Assembly: GCA_021234535.1 (NCBI GenBank)
Contig: CM037838.1
Span: 21,831,009-21,895,008, forward strand
From: Stichopus chloronotus
Lineage: Eukaryota; Echinodermata; Holothuroidea; Aspidochirotida; Stichopodidae
Direction: 5' to 3'
Length of the DNA stretch: 64,000 nucleotides
Position numbers and translations under genes: made by a program. This document shows, piece after piece, positions 30,815-41,724 of this stretch. The notes beneath the pieces are model-generated. The model was given only the letters and a program-made list of their open reading frames with translations. It was not told the DNA's origin and made no database searches. The stretch's first letter is position 1. Each line of letters opens with the position of its first letter.

Positions 30815-33800
30815 GCATAACTATGGTGTAAGCGAAAGAGAATGGAAAGAAATTGATTGAAGTGTACACATATGTTACTTTTCTGGACCTTCACCCGACC
30901 TATACCGACCACCCAGACTAACAGTCAATCCCCTCTCACACCACCGTCAATTCGAGTCACATCATCATCCACCCACCCTTCACCCACCCTCACCCTCACC
31001 CACCTTCACCCTCACCCACGGCATACACAGGGACAGAGTGTATATTGATCACACATTCATGTGGTCCTTGTTGCAGCTCAAGGGGACATGTGGCACTTCT
31101 ATTCGGATTGTGTTTGCACAAGGAGGAGTTTTAGACAGTCTGTCGGTGGAAGGTGTAGTTGTAAGTGGTTGTGAGAATTGGAACTGTCTGGGGGACGGGT
31201 ATCTGCCTTAAAAGAAAATCTTTGTATTTTGGCCGCCTTCAAAAGTCTTTTTGAATATAAGTGGTTATACGCTGAAAATTGACCTGCAGGGAATTTTATT
31301 GAAATTTTATTTTATCACCCACCTTCACCCTCACCCCCATCCACCCCCTTCCCTTCACCCAACCATCACCCATCCTCATCCGCTCACCCCCTCCGCCAGT
31401 CGGGTCACTTCTAGCGTCTCCACTTCTGTGATGCTCCCATGATTTATCAAGTATCATACGGCCTAGCTAACACTTCGAGGCTTTGTAGAGTACCATAAAA
31501 TCTGAGAAAGATTTCGGTGAGCCGAGGATTGGATGAGAGACTAGGGGAGCTGATTAAGGCGGGACCACAGGGACACTGACTGATGATATTAAGATGGTTT
31601 TGGTCATGAAATTTAATAGAACGTAGACATTACCCAGATCACTCACTCTCATTTAAAGCATTTTGTGGAATCGGCGTCCAATTTGAATTGGTAGCCATGA
31701 TCTTGAAGTTTCAAATGATCATGACAATTTTAATTGTTAGACATGTATCATCATGTACTCCTAGTGTATTCTGAGTTAAATGATCATATGGGTACCTTAA
31801 CCTAGAAGTATCAATCTCCTTTACATTTAAAGTCATAAAAAGCGGCCATTTTGAAAAAATAATGGGAAATATTTTTGGTCCTTACCCTACGATTGATTGG
31901 TATCGTCTAAGGCTGTGCCAATTTTCATACTTTTTCCCCAATTTTGCCCAATGGTGTTACCATATTGCAGCACTAAGCTAGAGGCAGAGTAGATAAGGAA
32001 TATCCTAATGACTTAGCTTGCTGTACGATTAAAAACAAAAATGTGTATATTTTTTTCTTCGCTCCCCGGAACCTGGCGTAGGGTTTTTAGGGAAAGTTTG
32101 AGGCCAGATGTCTCCCAAACTTTCAATTGCAAATCCCCCCCCCCCCCCCCTCACCCGTGGTGTCAATGATCTTGTCTTGAGGACAGTCACTTTTCAGAGA
32201 AAGCTACACTTTGGGTAAGTAAAATCCTCAGTTGGTTTTGCCCTTTGATTGACAACATATGTTAAAGGTGCAGTGTAGCTCATATTGCGCGATATACACA
32301 GGTACAGAGTGTATATTGATCACACATTCATGTGGTCCTTGTTGCAGCTCAAGGGGACATGGGGAACTTCTATTCTGATTGTGTTTGCACAAGGAGGAGT
32401 TTTAAACAGGCGGTGGAAGGGTAGTTGTCGGTGGTTGTGAGATTTGGAACTGTCTGGGGACGGGTATCTGCCTTGAAAAAAAAAAAAAAACTTCGTACTT
32501 TGGCTGTCTTTAAAAGTCTTCTTGAATTTAAGGGGTTATGTTGAAAACGGACCTGTAGGAAATGGACCTGAAAATGGACGTGAAATTACCGGGAATTTTG
32601 CCGAACTTTATTTTGGTCTTTGAATTTAAGGTCAATACAGCTGTCGTCCCTACTGTATTCTTGCAATTCTCTTAAGCATTTTTTTTTCATGACGTTGCTG
32701 GGTTCCAATACTGCGTCAGAAAAATTAGGCAATTCAACTATAGTATGATGAAAAAAAAAAGCCACCGATAAATTAACATGGGGACTACAACACTATTTCA
32801 GTTTGGGGAGAATTTTCCCTTTAGTTTGAACATAAATAGAGAAATATACGTGTACTTTGCTACGTCTTACACGAAGGGTCTCTCCGTCGAAGATTCAGAT
32901 GCAAACTCTCAGATTACAACAAGGACTGTGTTTACAAACTTGTTTGTCACATGTGAGTCAGGCTAACCAAGTGGAAATCGGAAAAATAGAAATAACTTGT
33001 TATCTTGACAGAATTTTGTAAATTCTCGAGTCACTGATTTGGGCCGGAAAACTGATTCGACATCGGGGAGACAGAAATTTTTTAGTCCTGTCGGTACTTA
33101 GCCCACCCCCACAAAATATACATATATATATATATTTATATGTACATTTTTTCGTTTCACCGTGCCTGCTTTGGTGGTGCTTGTGTATGTACTATGGTTG
33201 ACAAAAGCACATTTCTAGATTTTTGAATGTAAACTTTCATATGTTGATATGATGTGGCGTATAGCATACAATTGTCCATGCTGATTTTTTTTAAATGGCC
33301 CTTTAGTTCTTGGTGAAAAAAAAAAAGCCACAAAAATTAACATGGACACGATGTGCTTATGTCTAGGTGGCTAGCGTACGTGAGATGCACTGTCCGAAAT
33401 TTACGCCGCCCCTCCTCACTTTCATATTGTTTTCTTAGTCTATGAATCATGCATATATGACACACTGAAAAGAATGTCTGCTTACTTCTATAGGCGTACA
33501 ATAGTTTAAGAGTTGCTACAATTAACCAATATACAATAACCCCAATCTTTTTCTTTTTTTCTTTTGTTTATACAAATTTCAACGCTAGAATTTCAATTTT
33601 AAAGGACCACAAAGAGTTTTTGATCATACTTTGATCAAACTTCAGCCGCCCGAGACAAGTGTAAATCTTTCTCGCAAGTTTCATCCATGAGACTGAGTAA
33701 TCCTTCTTCTTAGCACTACATCTCGAGTTATGAACGAAATGGTGTTAGGTTTGAGATGCCGTAGCTGCAATGTTCCTTCACTAGATTACCCTTCCCCCGT

Positions 33801-33820
33801 GGGGAAGTATTCCATAAGGA
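30815..33820. repeat. Long spacer, left part (unit 3)
   Basis: Homologous to 32-3053. The first C-rich block is shortened (30968-31018), R1 is at 31022, R2 at 32293, there is a C16 tract at 32135 and an AT microsatellite at 33118-33140. No gene is seen. Confidence 0.8.
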
Positions 33821-33940
33821 TTTTTTTTTTTGAGGTTGTTTCCTCTGTCTATTGGTTCTCAACCAAATTTACATAATTATACAATACAAATCCTGTCCTG
33901 TTTTAGCTTGACCTTCAAACACATAATCCATATGGAATAT
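33821..33940 (-). mobile_element. LINE fragment h, internally deleted
   Basis: Poly-T 33821-33831, then only about 94 bp of element: the 3' UTR joined directly to a piece of ORF2 near the CCTGTTTTAGCTTGACC word. It ends in ATCCATATGGAATAT (33926-33940). A small relic between two target copies. Confidence 0.85.
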
Positions 33941-35890
33941 TTTTTTTTTTTTTTGAGGTTGTTTCCTCTGTTTATTGGTTCTCAACCAAATTTACATAAT
34001 TATACAATACAAATCAAGTAAGTAAGAAAAAGGAGTAAGTTAAAGTTCAATTACAATGTCACTATTTACAATCTTAACGAAAGAATTACCTTTTATCCAT
34101 GTATCAAGAAATTTAGGCAAAGAAAGTAGATTAAAATCTACCTGTACCCGAAACCTTATTTCTTTAATAATGGCTTGTTGTATCTGCTAACCTGTTTTAT
34201 CTTGACCTTCAAACACATGAACGCATTTGGTCTTCCACACAATGAATTTGCATATGCCAAATACTAACCAAATTCTATTTAAGACTACGTTGCAGACTGT
34301 GTCCGTAGCAGAGCCGTAAAGAAAAAAGTCTGATTTTAAATCGGTTTTGTTGTTTAACAAACGACTGTATATACCTTTTGCCCAAGAGATGACAGGCTTA
34401 ATGTTGGGACATTCCCAAAATTAATGATTGATGGTTTCGACCACCTTACAGTTTTCCCTAGGACAAATACCTTCCCCCATCCCCCAGCGGGCAATCTTAT
34501 CACCTGTGTATAAAATGCGGTGGGATAGCCTCCACTGAAAATCTTGTAGTTTGTTGTCGAGGAGTTTGTTAAAAACAAGACTCCACATGTTTTCCCAAGG
34601 AAAGGAAGGGTGCTTACTGACTACCCGGGTGGGGGGGGGGGTGACTTTGTCGCCCTTGTTGAAGACTTTAACGATAGTTTTAGTGTTCGTACAACTTTTC
34701 AAAAACTGAGAATCGAGAAAATGAAGTCTATAGATAAGGTTACAGGCATGAGTTAAATTACTAGAACAAACAGCAGAATTAGGCTTGGCGTTGGACCAGA
34801 TAACTGGAAAAAGACGGCGAAGTTTTGACGCCATTAAGAACCTAGCAAGCGAAAGATACAAAGGGGGATCGGTGTCGAGGATAGCAAATAGAGGTTTTAC
34901 AAAGAGAGCATCCATCTTTGTCTTAAAGTCGTCTAATCCCAGTCCGCCGTTGGCCTTGACGGACGTAACAACGTTTCTAGGGAGTAGATCTGGTTTATTG
35001 TTTTCCCAAAAGAAAGAGAAAACCGCCTTGTTAATAGCCCGGAAAACTCTGTCGGGAACAGGGAAAACCGGGGCCACGAAGTAAAACATAGGATAAATTG
35101 TACTGTTGATGATGGAAACTTTACCAAGTAAAGAAAGGTACCTATTTTTCCAACAATTAAGTAACTTAGTGATCTCATCGATCTTTGAATCCCAGTTTGA
35201 GACGATGGCGTCTTCCGTCCCGAAAATAATACCCGTAACTTTGATAGAAGATCTGCTCCAGACGATGTTAGAGGACAGACAACGGAAGGCTTTTCCCATA
35301 ATGCAGCCACGTGATTTGTTTAAATTGACATTGGCACCGGTGGCATGCTGAAACAGGTCAAATATCTGTAGAAAATGGTGGATATCGTTATCACTTGTGG
35401 CCACACAGGTGGCGTCATCTGCGTACTGCAGCAGTTTAACAGTTTTGCCATTACTTCTTGGGATACGAAAACCCCGAATGTTTTCATTGAACTCGATATA
35501 GCTAGCAATCGGCTCAGTATACAAAACATACAGGAGAGGCGATAAAGGGCAACCTTGCCTTACGCCACGAGAAATGTGGACTATTTCGGACAAAAAGCCG
35601 TTGATTAAAATACGACTATTAATGTTGAAGTATAAAATATTGATCCATTTAACAAAACTTTCACCAAAGTTTAACTTAGCGAGAACTTTATGAAAGAACT
35701 TCCAATTCACTTTGTCGAAGGCCTTGTGTTGGTCAATTGAAACCAATGCACAAGAGTTCGATTTTAACTTGGAAAAGCTGATAATATCTCTAATCAGATA
35801 CAGATTATTGTGAATAGATCTACCAGGAACGGAGCAAGTTTGAAAATCATTAATTAAAGAGGGAAGGATTTTAGCAAGCTTGACTTGTAT
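33941..35890 (-). mobile_element. LINE copy i, 5'-truncated
   Basis: Poly-T 33941-33954 and a 1.94-kb body with the same truncation point (GACTTG/TATATGGAATATCCATATGG) as b, c, e and k. Unlike b and c, its YADD codons are intact. It corresponds to copy k at +20,161. Confidence 0.95.
34040..35890 (-). pseudogene. ORF2 remnant in copy i (RT, YADD intact)
   Basis: A 441-codon open stretch (34421-35746) keeps motif A, RQGCPLSP, YADD and the downstream region through the CCHC cysteines. It then stops at the TTA-to-TAA change one codon after the CCHC histidine. It lacks the endonuclease and the first RT blocks, so it is a relic despite the long frame. Confidence 0.93.
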
Positions 35891-35909
35891 ATGGAATATC
35901 CATATGGAA

Positions 35910-36438
35910 TTTTTTTTTTTTTTTGAGGTTGTTTCCTCTGTTTATTGGTTCTCAACCAAATTTACATAATTATACAATACAAATCAAGTAAGTAAAGAAA
36001 GGAGTAAGTTAAGGTTCAATTACAATATCACTATTTACAATCTTAACGAAAGAATTACCTTTTATCCATGTATCAAGAAATTTAGGCAAAGAAAGTCGAT
36101 TAAAATCTACCTGTACCCGAAACCTTATTTCTTTAATAATGGCTTGTTGTATCTGCTGTCCTGTTTTATCTTGACCTTCAAACACATGAATACATCTGGT
36201 CTTCCACACAATGAATTTACATATGACAAATACTAACCAAATTCTATTTAAGACTACTTTGCAGACTGTGTCCGTAGTACTAGTAGAGCCGTAAAGAAAA
36301 AAGTCTGATTTTAAATCGGTTTTGTTGTTTACCAAACGACTGTATATACCTTTTGCCCAAGAGATGACAGGCTTAATGTTGGGACATTCCCAAAATAAAT
36401 GATTGATGGTTTCGACCACCTAACAGTATTCCCTAGGC
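35910..36438 (-). mobile_element. LINE fragment j, deletion into 5S flank
   Basis: Poly-T 35910-35924 and an ORF2 tail open at 36009-36419. Its 5' end is fused at CCCTAGG to AAAATACATAGGG, so the target palindrome and about 30 bp of the 5S downstream region are deleted. Confidence 0.9.
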
Positions 36439-36504
36439 AAAATACATAGGGAAGACAGAATACAAAGAATAGTACTATTCCTACAGAGAAGAAAACTGAA
36501 GAAG

Positions 36505-36509
36505 AAAAA
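36505..36509 (-). terminator. Pol III terminator (single T5)
   Basis: One T5 run; the second run is interrupted (TTTTTCTTC). Confidence 0.7.
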
Positions 36510-36695
36510 GCCTACGACACCCAGTATTCCCAGGCGGTCACCCATCCATGTATGTAACATCTCATAATAGTAAGGTGAGAGTTTCCTGTAAGAGGTAACT
36601 CGTGGTGCAATGCGGAAAATATTTAAACCAAGGTTCATATTCTCATAATGGTTTAAAACGAGAACCGGTATGTTCAACGTGATAGGGTCGTAGGC
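36510..36695 (-). pseudogene. 5S rRNA with internal replacement
   Basis: 186 nt. The first 37 and last 39 nt match 5S, but nt 38-79 (42 nt, covering the A box and intermediate element) are replaced by 110 nt of unrelated sequence. The C box region is kept. It should be unable to recruit TFIIIA normally or fold as 5S. It also differs from its 56672 copy at one base near 36686. The inserted 110 nt is found nowhere else in the window. Confidence 0.93.
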
Positions 36696-38048
36696 ATTCA
36701 CTTGAGAAAAAATGAGCTACTTATTGTGTTCACCGTGACCTCAATTATTGTGGGATTAAAACATTAAATTAATCTTTTGATATTGTGTTATACGTTTGGT
36801 ACGTGTTAAAACGAGTAACATTTACGAGTAAAATGATTATGTCTGCTACCGGTGTGGTTGCTTTGTGTAAGCCAATGGCAGTATGTAGCAAATGCACAGG
36901 CGTAGTATATACAAGGCAGTGCATTGTCCTATTTTTAGCCGGCATCCTCGTAATCTTTCATCCTTCCAGCTTTCATCCTCCAGAGTATCGATCTATAGTA
37001 ATGAACTCATTTCCAAAATACTTGAGGTGGGGGGGGGGGGTGAAGGTATCATCACCCTTTCATTGTTTGCCAAATGCTTCAAGAAGGTGAAATTTAAGAG
37101 GATGCATAATTCATTGTAATTCTTTTATACACTCCGTCCATCTAACGATATTACATAGGTTGATTTTTTAAAAGTTTAGTATTGATTACAAAATTGCAAA
37201 CACAAGATTCCTATTTCGAAGATGGGTACATGCAGCTTAGAACAACTCAGGAAGTACCGTTTCCGGCCATCGAGGCGAGGGGGGGGGGGGGTGGACTTGT
37301 AAGGAAACTACTTTTCAGTCCTGCCGGTACTTTTTCCACCCCCACAATGTTTCTTCGTTTCACCGTTCCCTCTCTGGTGGTGCTTGTGTGTGTACTATGG
37401 TTGGCAAAACAGCTTATTTCTAGATTTTTGAATGTACTAAACTTTCATATGTTAACATATGATGTGGCCTATAGCATACAATTGTCCATGCTGATTTTTT
37501 TTTAAATGGCTCTTTATTTCTTGGTAAAAAAAAACGCCACAAAAATTAACATGGAAACGATATGTTTTTGTCTAGGGGATAGGGTGGGATGCACAGTCCG
37601 AAATTTACGCCGCCCCTCCCCACATTCATATTGTTTTCTTATAGTCATATGAATCATGCATATATTATAACAAACTGAAAAGAATGTCTGCTTACTTCTA
37701 GGCCTACGATAGTTTAAGAGTTGCTACAGTTAAGGAATTAACAACAACCCCAATCTTTTTTTTCCTTTTTTTATACAAATTTAAACACTATATATGAATT
37801 TCAATTTTAAAGGAAGCGTTTTGATTAACTTGCCGGTGTCACTGACATGATAAATTCTGGCCCAGACAAGTGTAAATCATTCTCGCAAGCTTGATCGCTG
37901 AGGGTAATCTTTCTTCATAGCATTACATCTCGAGTTTTGAACGAAATATGGTGTAATGATTGAGATGTCTGTAATGTTCCTTCACTAGACTATCCCAATT
38001 CCACCGTGAAGAAGTATTCCATATGGAATATTTCCTTACGGGGACATA
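36696..38048. repeat. Type 1 short spacer
   Basis: 1.35 kb, near-identical to 56858-58212. G-tracts at 37028-37040 and 37279-37291. It ends with an intact palindrome ATTCCATATGGAAT near 38017-38030. No gene is seen. Confidence 0.8.
36718..36725 (-). promoter_or_regulatory. TATA-like element of disrupted 5S
   Basis: AATAAGTA (minus), -30 to -23, preserved although the gene is broken. Confidence 0.5.
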
Positions 38049-38448
38049 GGGAAGACAGTAGAATACAAACAAAAGTACTGTTTTTTTTTTTGTGAAGGAA
38101 AAACTTTATTTCCGTCCTCATGTTCAATACAAAAGTGTACATTTACTTAACTAAGAGTGTAAAATAAATATAGTATTTACAAGTATTTACAGTTGTCTTT
38201 TTTTAAATTTAACATAACATTATCTTTCCATCGTTGGAATTTTCTGCTGCTTACGTTACAAAATCTTTTTAAGTGGAAGGAAGCACTCTTTGTATTACCT
38301 ATTTGCATGTATGAACATACAAGACATGAAAAAGATATAAGAACTTACAAACACTAATGACAGTAACTTTCATTTAGCTTACTCTACGGTACGGGAAATT
38401 CTTTGTCCTACCCTTTCGGGAAGACAGTAGAATACAAACAAAAGTACT
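38049..38448 (-). mobile_element. S2 retroelement, copy s3, with both target duplications
   Basis: The best-preserved S2: a 338-bp body (38080-38417), poly-T 38081-38091, AATAAA on the minus strand just inside the tail, and a perfect 31-bp target duplication (38049-38079 and 38418-38448). The uninterrupted version of the target is at about 25748-25778. The minus strand ends with a short frame resembling a LINE ORF2 C-terminus. Confidence 0.9.
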
Positions 38449-38470
38449 TTTCCTACAGAGAAGAAAAATG

Positions 38471-38481
38471 AAAAAGAAAAA
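38471..38481 (-). terminator. Pol III terminator
   Basis: Two T5 runs on the minus strand after the 38482 gene. Confidence 0.9.
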
Positions 38482-38599
38482 GCCTACGACACCCAGTATT
38501 CCCAGGCGGTCACCCATCCAAGTACTGACTGGGCTCGACGTTGCTTGACTTCGGTGATCGGACGAGAACCGGTATGTTCAACGTGATATGGTCGTAGGC
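38482..38599 (-). rRNA. 5S rRNA
   Basis: 118 nt, intact, with the GAACATACC variant also seen at 25802. It is the only intact 5S gene in unit 3. An S2 element sits 34 bp beyond its 3' end. Confidence 0.97.
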
Positions 38600-38622
38600 A
38601 TTCAATTTGGGAAAAAATTAGT

Positions 38623-38630
38623 TACTTATA
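38623..38630 (-). promoter_or_regulatory. TATA-like element of 5S
   Basis: TATAAGTA (minus), one base further upstream than usual (-31 to -24). Confidence 0.62.
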
Positions 38631-40812
38631 GTGTTCACCTGTTGAATTAAGTCCCAATTATTGTGGGACTAAAGCATAAAACTAATATTTTGTTATTGTG
38701 TTATAAGTTTGGTACGTGCTTAAACGAGTAACATTAAACAGTTCTAATGATTAGGTCTGCTACCACTTTAGTTGCTTTGTGTCAGCCGATGGCAGTATGT
38801 AGCAATGCACAGGCGCAGTATATCTACAACGCAATGCATAGGCCTATTTTTAGCATCTCTGGTGGCTGCTATATATTTGAGGTGAAAGAAACAATAGTTG
38901 GTGTTACGGTCTATACGATTCAGATAGGATCTTTGAACTGGATGTAGCCTAAGAAAGAAAACACATTCAAAATACAAAAATTTAAATGGTGCACATAAGG
39001 TGTAATCTGTTCCGAAGAAAATAGAATTGTCTGTCTGATAAAGAGAAAAAGACATATGATGGTGTAATTAACGTTCAATCACAGCCTATAGGCTAAGGAC
39101 AATTTGGCGTTACAGGTTCGTCCCAGTATGGGTCCGGACTACCAAACCGCGGCGGTGGTAACAGTGATATAGTGAGAGGGGCCTATGTATGACTTGGGCT
39201 TGGTGAGGAAGTTACTGAATAGCCTACCCTGAGAAGCAATTTGGTGCAACAAAGTAGTCACATATTCCATCGGTCCTGCCGCTGCCTCATATGCGGAGAA
39301 GAAAAGCAGTTCACACAAGCAATTATCTCCCGCGGGCTTTATTAGATCACCGGACTGGGGGGGCCTCTTTTCCATTTGACTGTGGGCGTGGTTTCTGTAT
39401 ACCAGCATGATGACATTCATGAATGGCGTTGATCGCTAAACATGCTACTCCATAAAGTAATAAAATATCTTGATAGTGTGAATATCCCCTTAACTGATAT
39501 TTCTATTACCCACTGTAGGCTACTAATGAACAAGACCAAAAATGAGAGACAAATTGAACACGACAGTGAGAATCACGCAAATCTACAGTCTCACACTAAG
39601 CTCATTAATTGGGCCTACGTGGCACTAACTGCTCTTACCTGTCATCACCACAGTTTGTGCTGAATGTCAGTCGGACTTTGTAAGTCAGCTGGGGACATTT
39701 TCTAATGTTGAAATGGAACAGCTAGCCTAAGGTCCGTATGTTTAGGCTCGTGGAACTTATTTGGTAGGCTGGTCATCGGCGTTAAGCTTGAGCACTATCG
39801 ATCACCTTCAATGCTTCAAGCCTTCATTGAAATGTCCTGCTCGAACAAAGGGTTTGTGAACATGCACAGCCTATATAAGCAGATTGTGCGTTTTAATTGT
39901 TTCGTCATAGAAAAACGAGTGGGCCTACCTTCCTACGCGTATGGCTATTTATTTTAATAATGGATTGAAATTCATTAACCCTGGGACAAATGATTAGTGG
40001 TTTTGATTCCCGTATTTCTGAATATACATGTATATAAACTATTCAACTTGTCTTAGCCTTCTGTTACAATTTTTCGTCTGTGAGTCCCTTAAATCTATGT
40101 ATATGGATGGAAGAGAAAACGATACATCTGAATTCCTTTCACTTTGAACCAAAACGATGAACAGTCAACAATCGGGTAGTCATGGAAACAGCCTGAAACA
40201 GCGAAGGGTGTACGTAAACAAAGAGATAAGCGCGCTTACCGCAGTGGAACGTAGACGCAAACGCAGTGACTGCTCTCGTAGTTTGCATTAAATCAAACCG
40301 GCCTGGTCAAACTTACTGAATTTCTATATACCAGTCTCTGATCACTCACCAGGTTGGAGGTCCAAATCTACCATGGTTGCTGGGACTGTGAAGGTGATCA
40401 CTTGTACTAGAAAATGTTTCTATGGTGATACCTTACCATCCGGCGTCGTTATAGCTCCTGTTAAGCGTGCCGAGTAATTTTACTCATCTTGAGTCATTTT
40501 TCTTGAGCGTTACAGATTTTCACTGGTCAAAACAAAGACGTCGACTGGTTGTTACATAATAAAAGGATTCGCGACTGCCCCCAATCATTTTAATTTCTTA
40601 TAGAGCCGGCTGCCATCTTTCACTGTGTTGTAGCTGTAGATAACAGCAAGAAGTTGTACTTGTAAGGTGCATAGTACGTTCACATTGTAAATAACAATTG
40701 GTTTAAGAAGGTCGTTGTGGGCTCTCTGAAAAGCTAAGACCTGGAAAGACAATCTCCGAGACCATCACAACTAGAGAAATAAGATCACCAGCAAAAATTA
40801 GCAGTGTTGTGA

Positions 40813-41001
40813 GGCTCGAGTCACTGACTCGAGTAGGACTCGAGTCACAATGTTTGAAGACTTGACTTGACTCGAGTCACTTGCGTCAAAAGACTCGAGT
40901 CAGACGTTTGAGAAAGTGGAAAAGACTGGACTCGACTCAGTATGTAGAAGGGACTCGACTCGAATCGAGTTACTTTGCTGGATGACTCTACTTGACTCAA
41001 G
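40813..41001. repeat. GACTC/ACTCGAGT repeat block
   Basis: Contracted form; the pure pentamer run is reduced to GACTGGACTCGACTC. Confidence 0.85.
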
Positions 41002-41674
41002 TTTTTTCACAATGACTAGAGTAAAGCTGTCAGCAAACAATATGATGTCAAATACTGTTTTGGTGTACATTTCAAGAAATGCTTTGCCAGTTGATTAATT
41101 GGAAACGGCAATAGAAACAGCTGACCCGTTGTAATCAGACTTTGTCTAGATTCTCTGTCGATTGAATTTCGTTCACCTACTGCTTCAATGAGGGTGTATG
41201 CCATAGATTATGTATTACATTTAAAGTAGTTATACAGTTGTGTTTCAATGCAAATTGCGCGTAGGATGTTCATATCTGATGTGTACTTTCTCTTTTTTGT
41301 GTAATATCGTGAGTATTGTGGGTATTGTGTGATAAATTTTCGTGTTACTGATAACTGGGGGAAGAACAGAATTTCGAATGCTAGTGATTACAGGAAGTAT
41401 TCCAGTGTTCCCGTTTACTGAAGAATGTCATTTTGTTCAGTCAGTGCCACGATTGATAGTTTGTAAATAGTGGCGCTATTCTTGAACAGCTGGAGTAAAA
41501 AAAAACATCAATACAAACATTATGTCTGACTTCCTTGAACAGCTACAAAATTTTATGTCATATCATATCATATTGCTGTAGTCATTTTCTGGGTGTATAC
41601 ACTATATTACACTATATTATTCTGGGTTTGTAAACTAGTATATTACACTATATATTCTGGGTGTATACACTATA

Positions 41675-41724
41675 TTACACTATATCAACCTCGTGCCTAT
41701 TGGAAAAAGGTTAATATAGTGTAA
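41675..41724. repeat. Boundary hairpin
   Basis: Arms 41675-41691 and 41708-41724 with a 16-nt loop. Confidence 0.85.

Larger units (their letters stand above)
30765..41674. repeat. 5S higher-order repeat, unit 3
   Basis: The unit is 10.9 kb and has two 5S loci (36510 disrupted, 38482 intact), three LINE fragments and one S2 element with complete target duplications. From about 34 kb onward it matches unit 5 at an offset of about 20,162 bp. Confidence 0.9.
38600..41674. repeat. Long spacer, right part (unit 3)
   Basis: Near-identical to 58764-61838. It contains a 19-bp insertion (TGCTCTCGTAGTTTGCATT region near 40272) that is absent from units 1, 2 and 4, and a broken 9-bp inverted repeat near 39914. 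No gene is seen. Confidence 0.8.
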
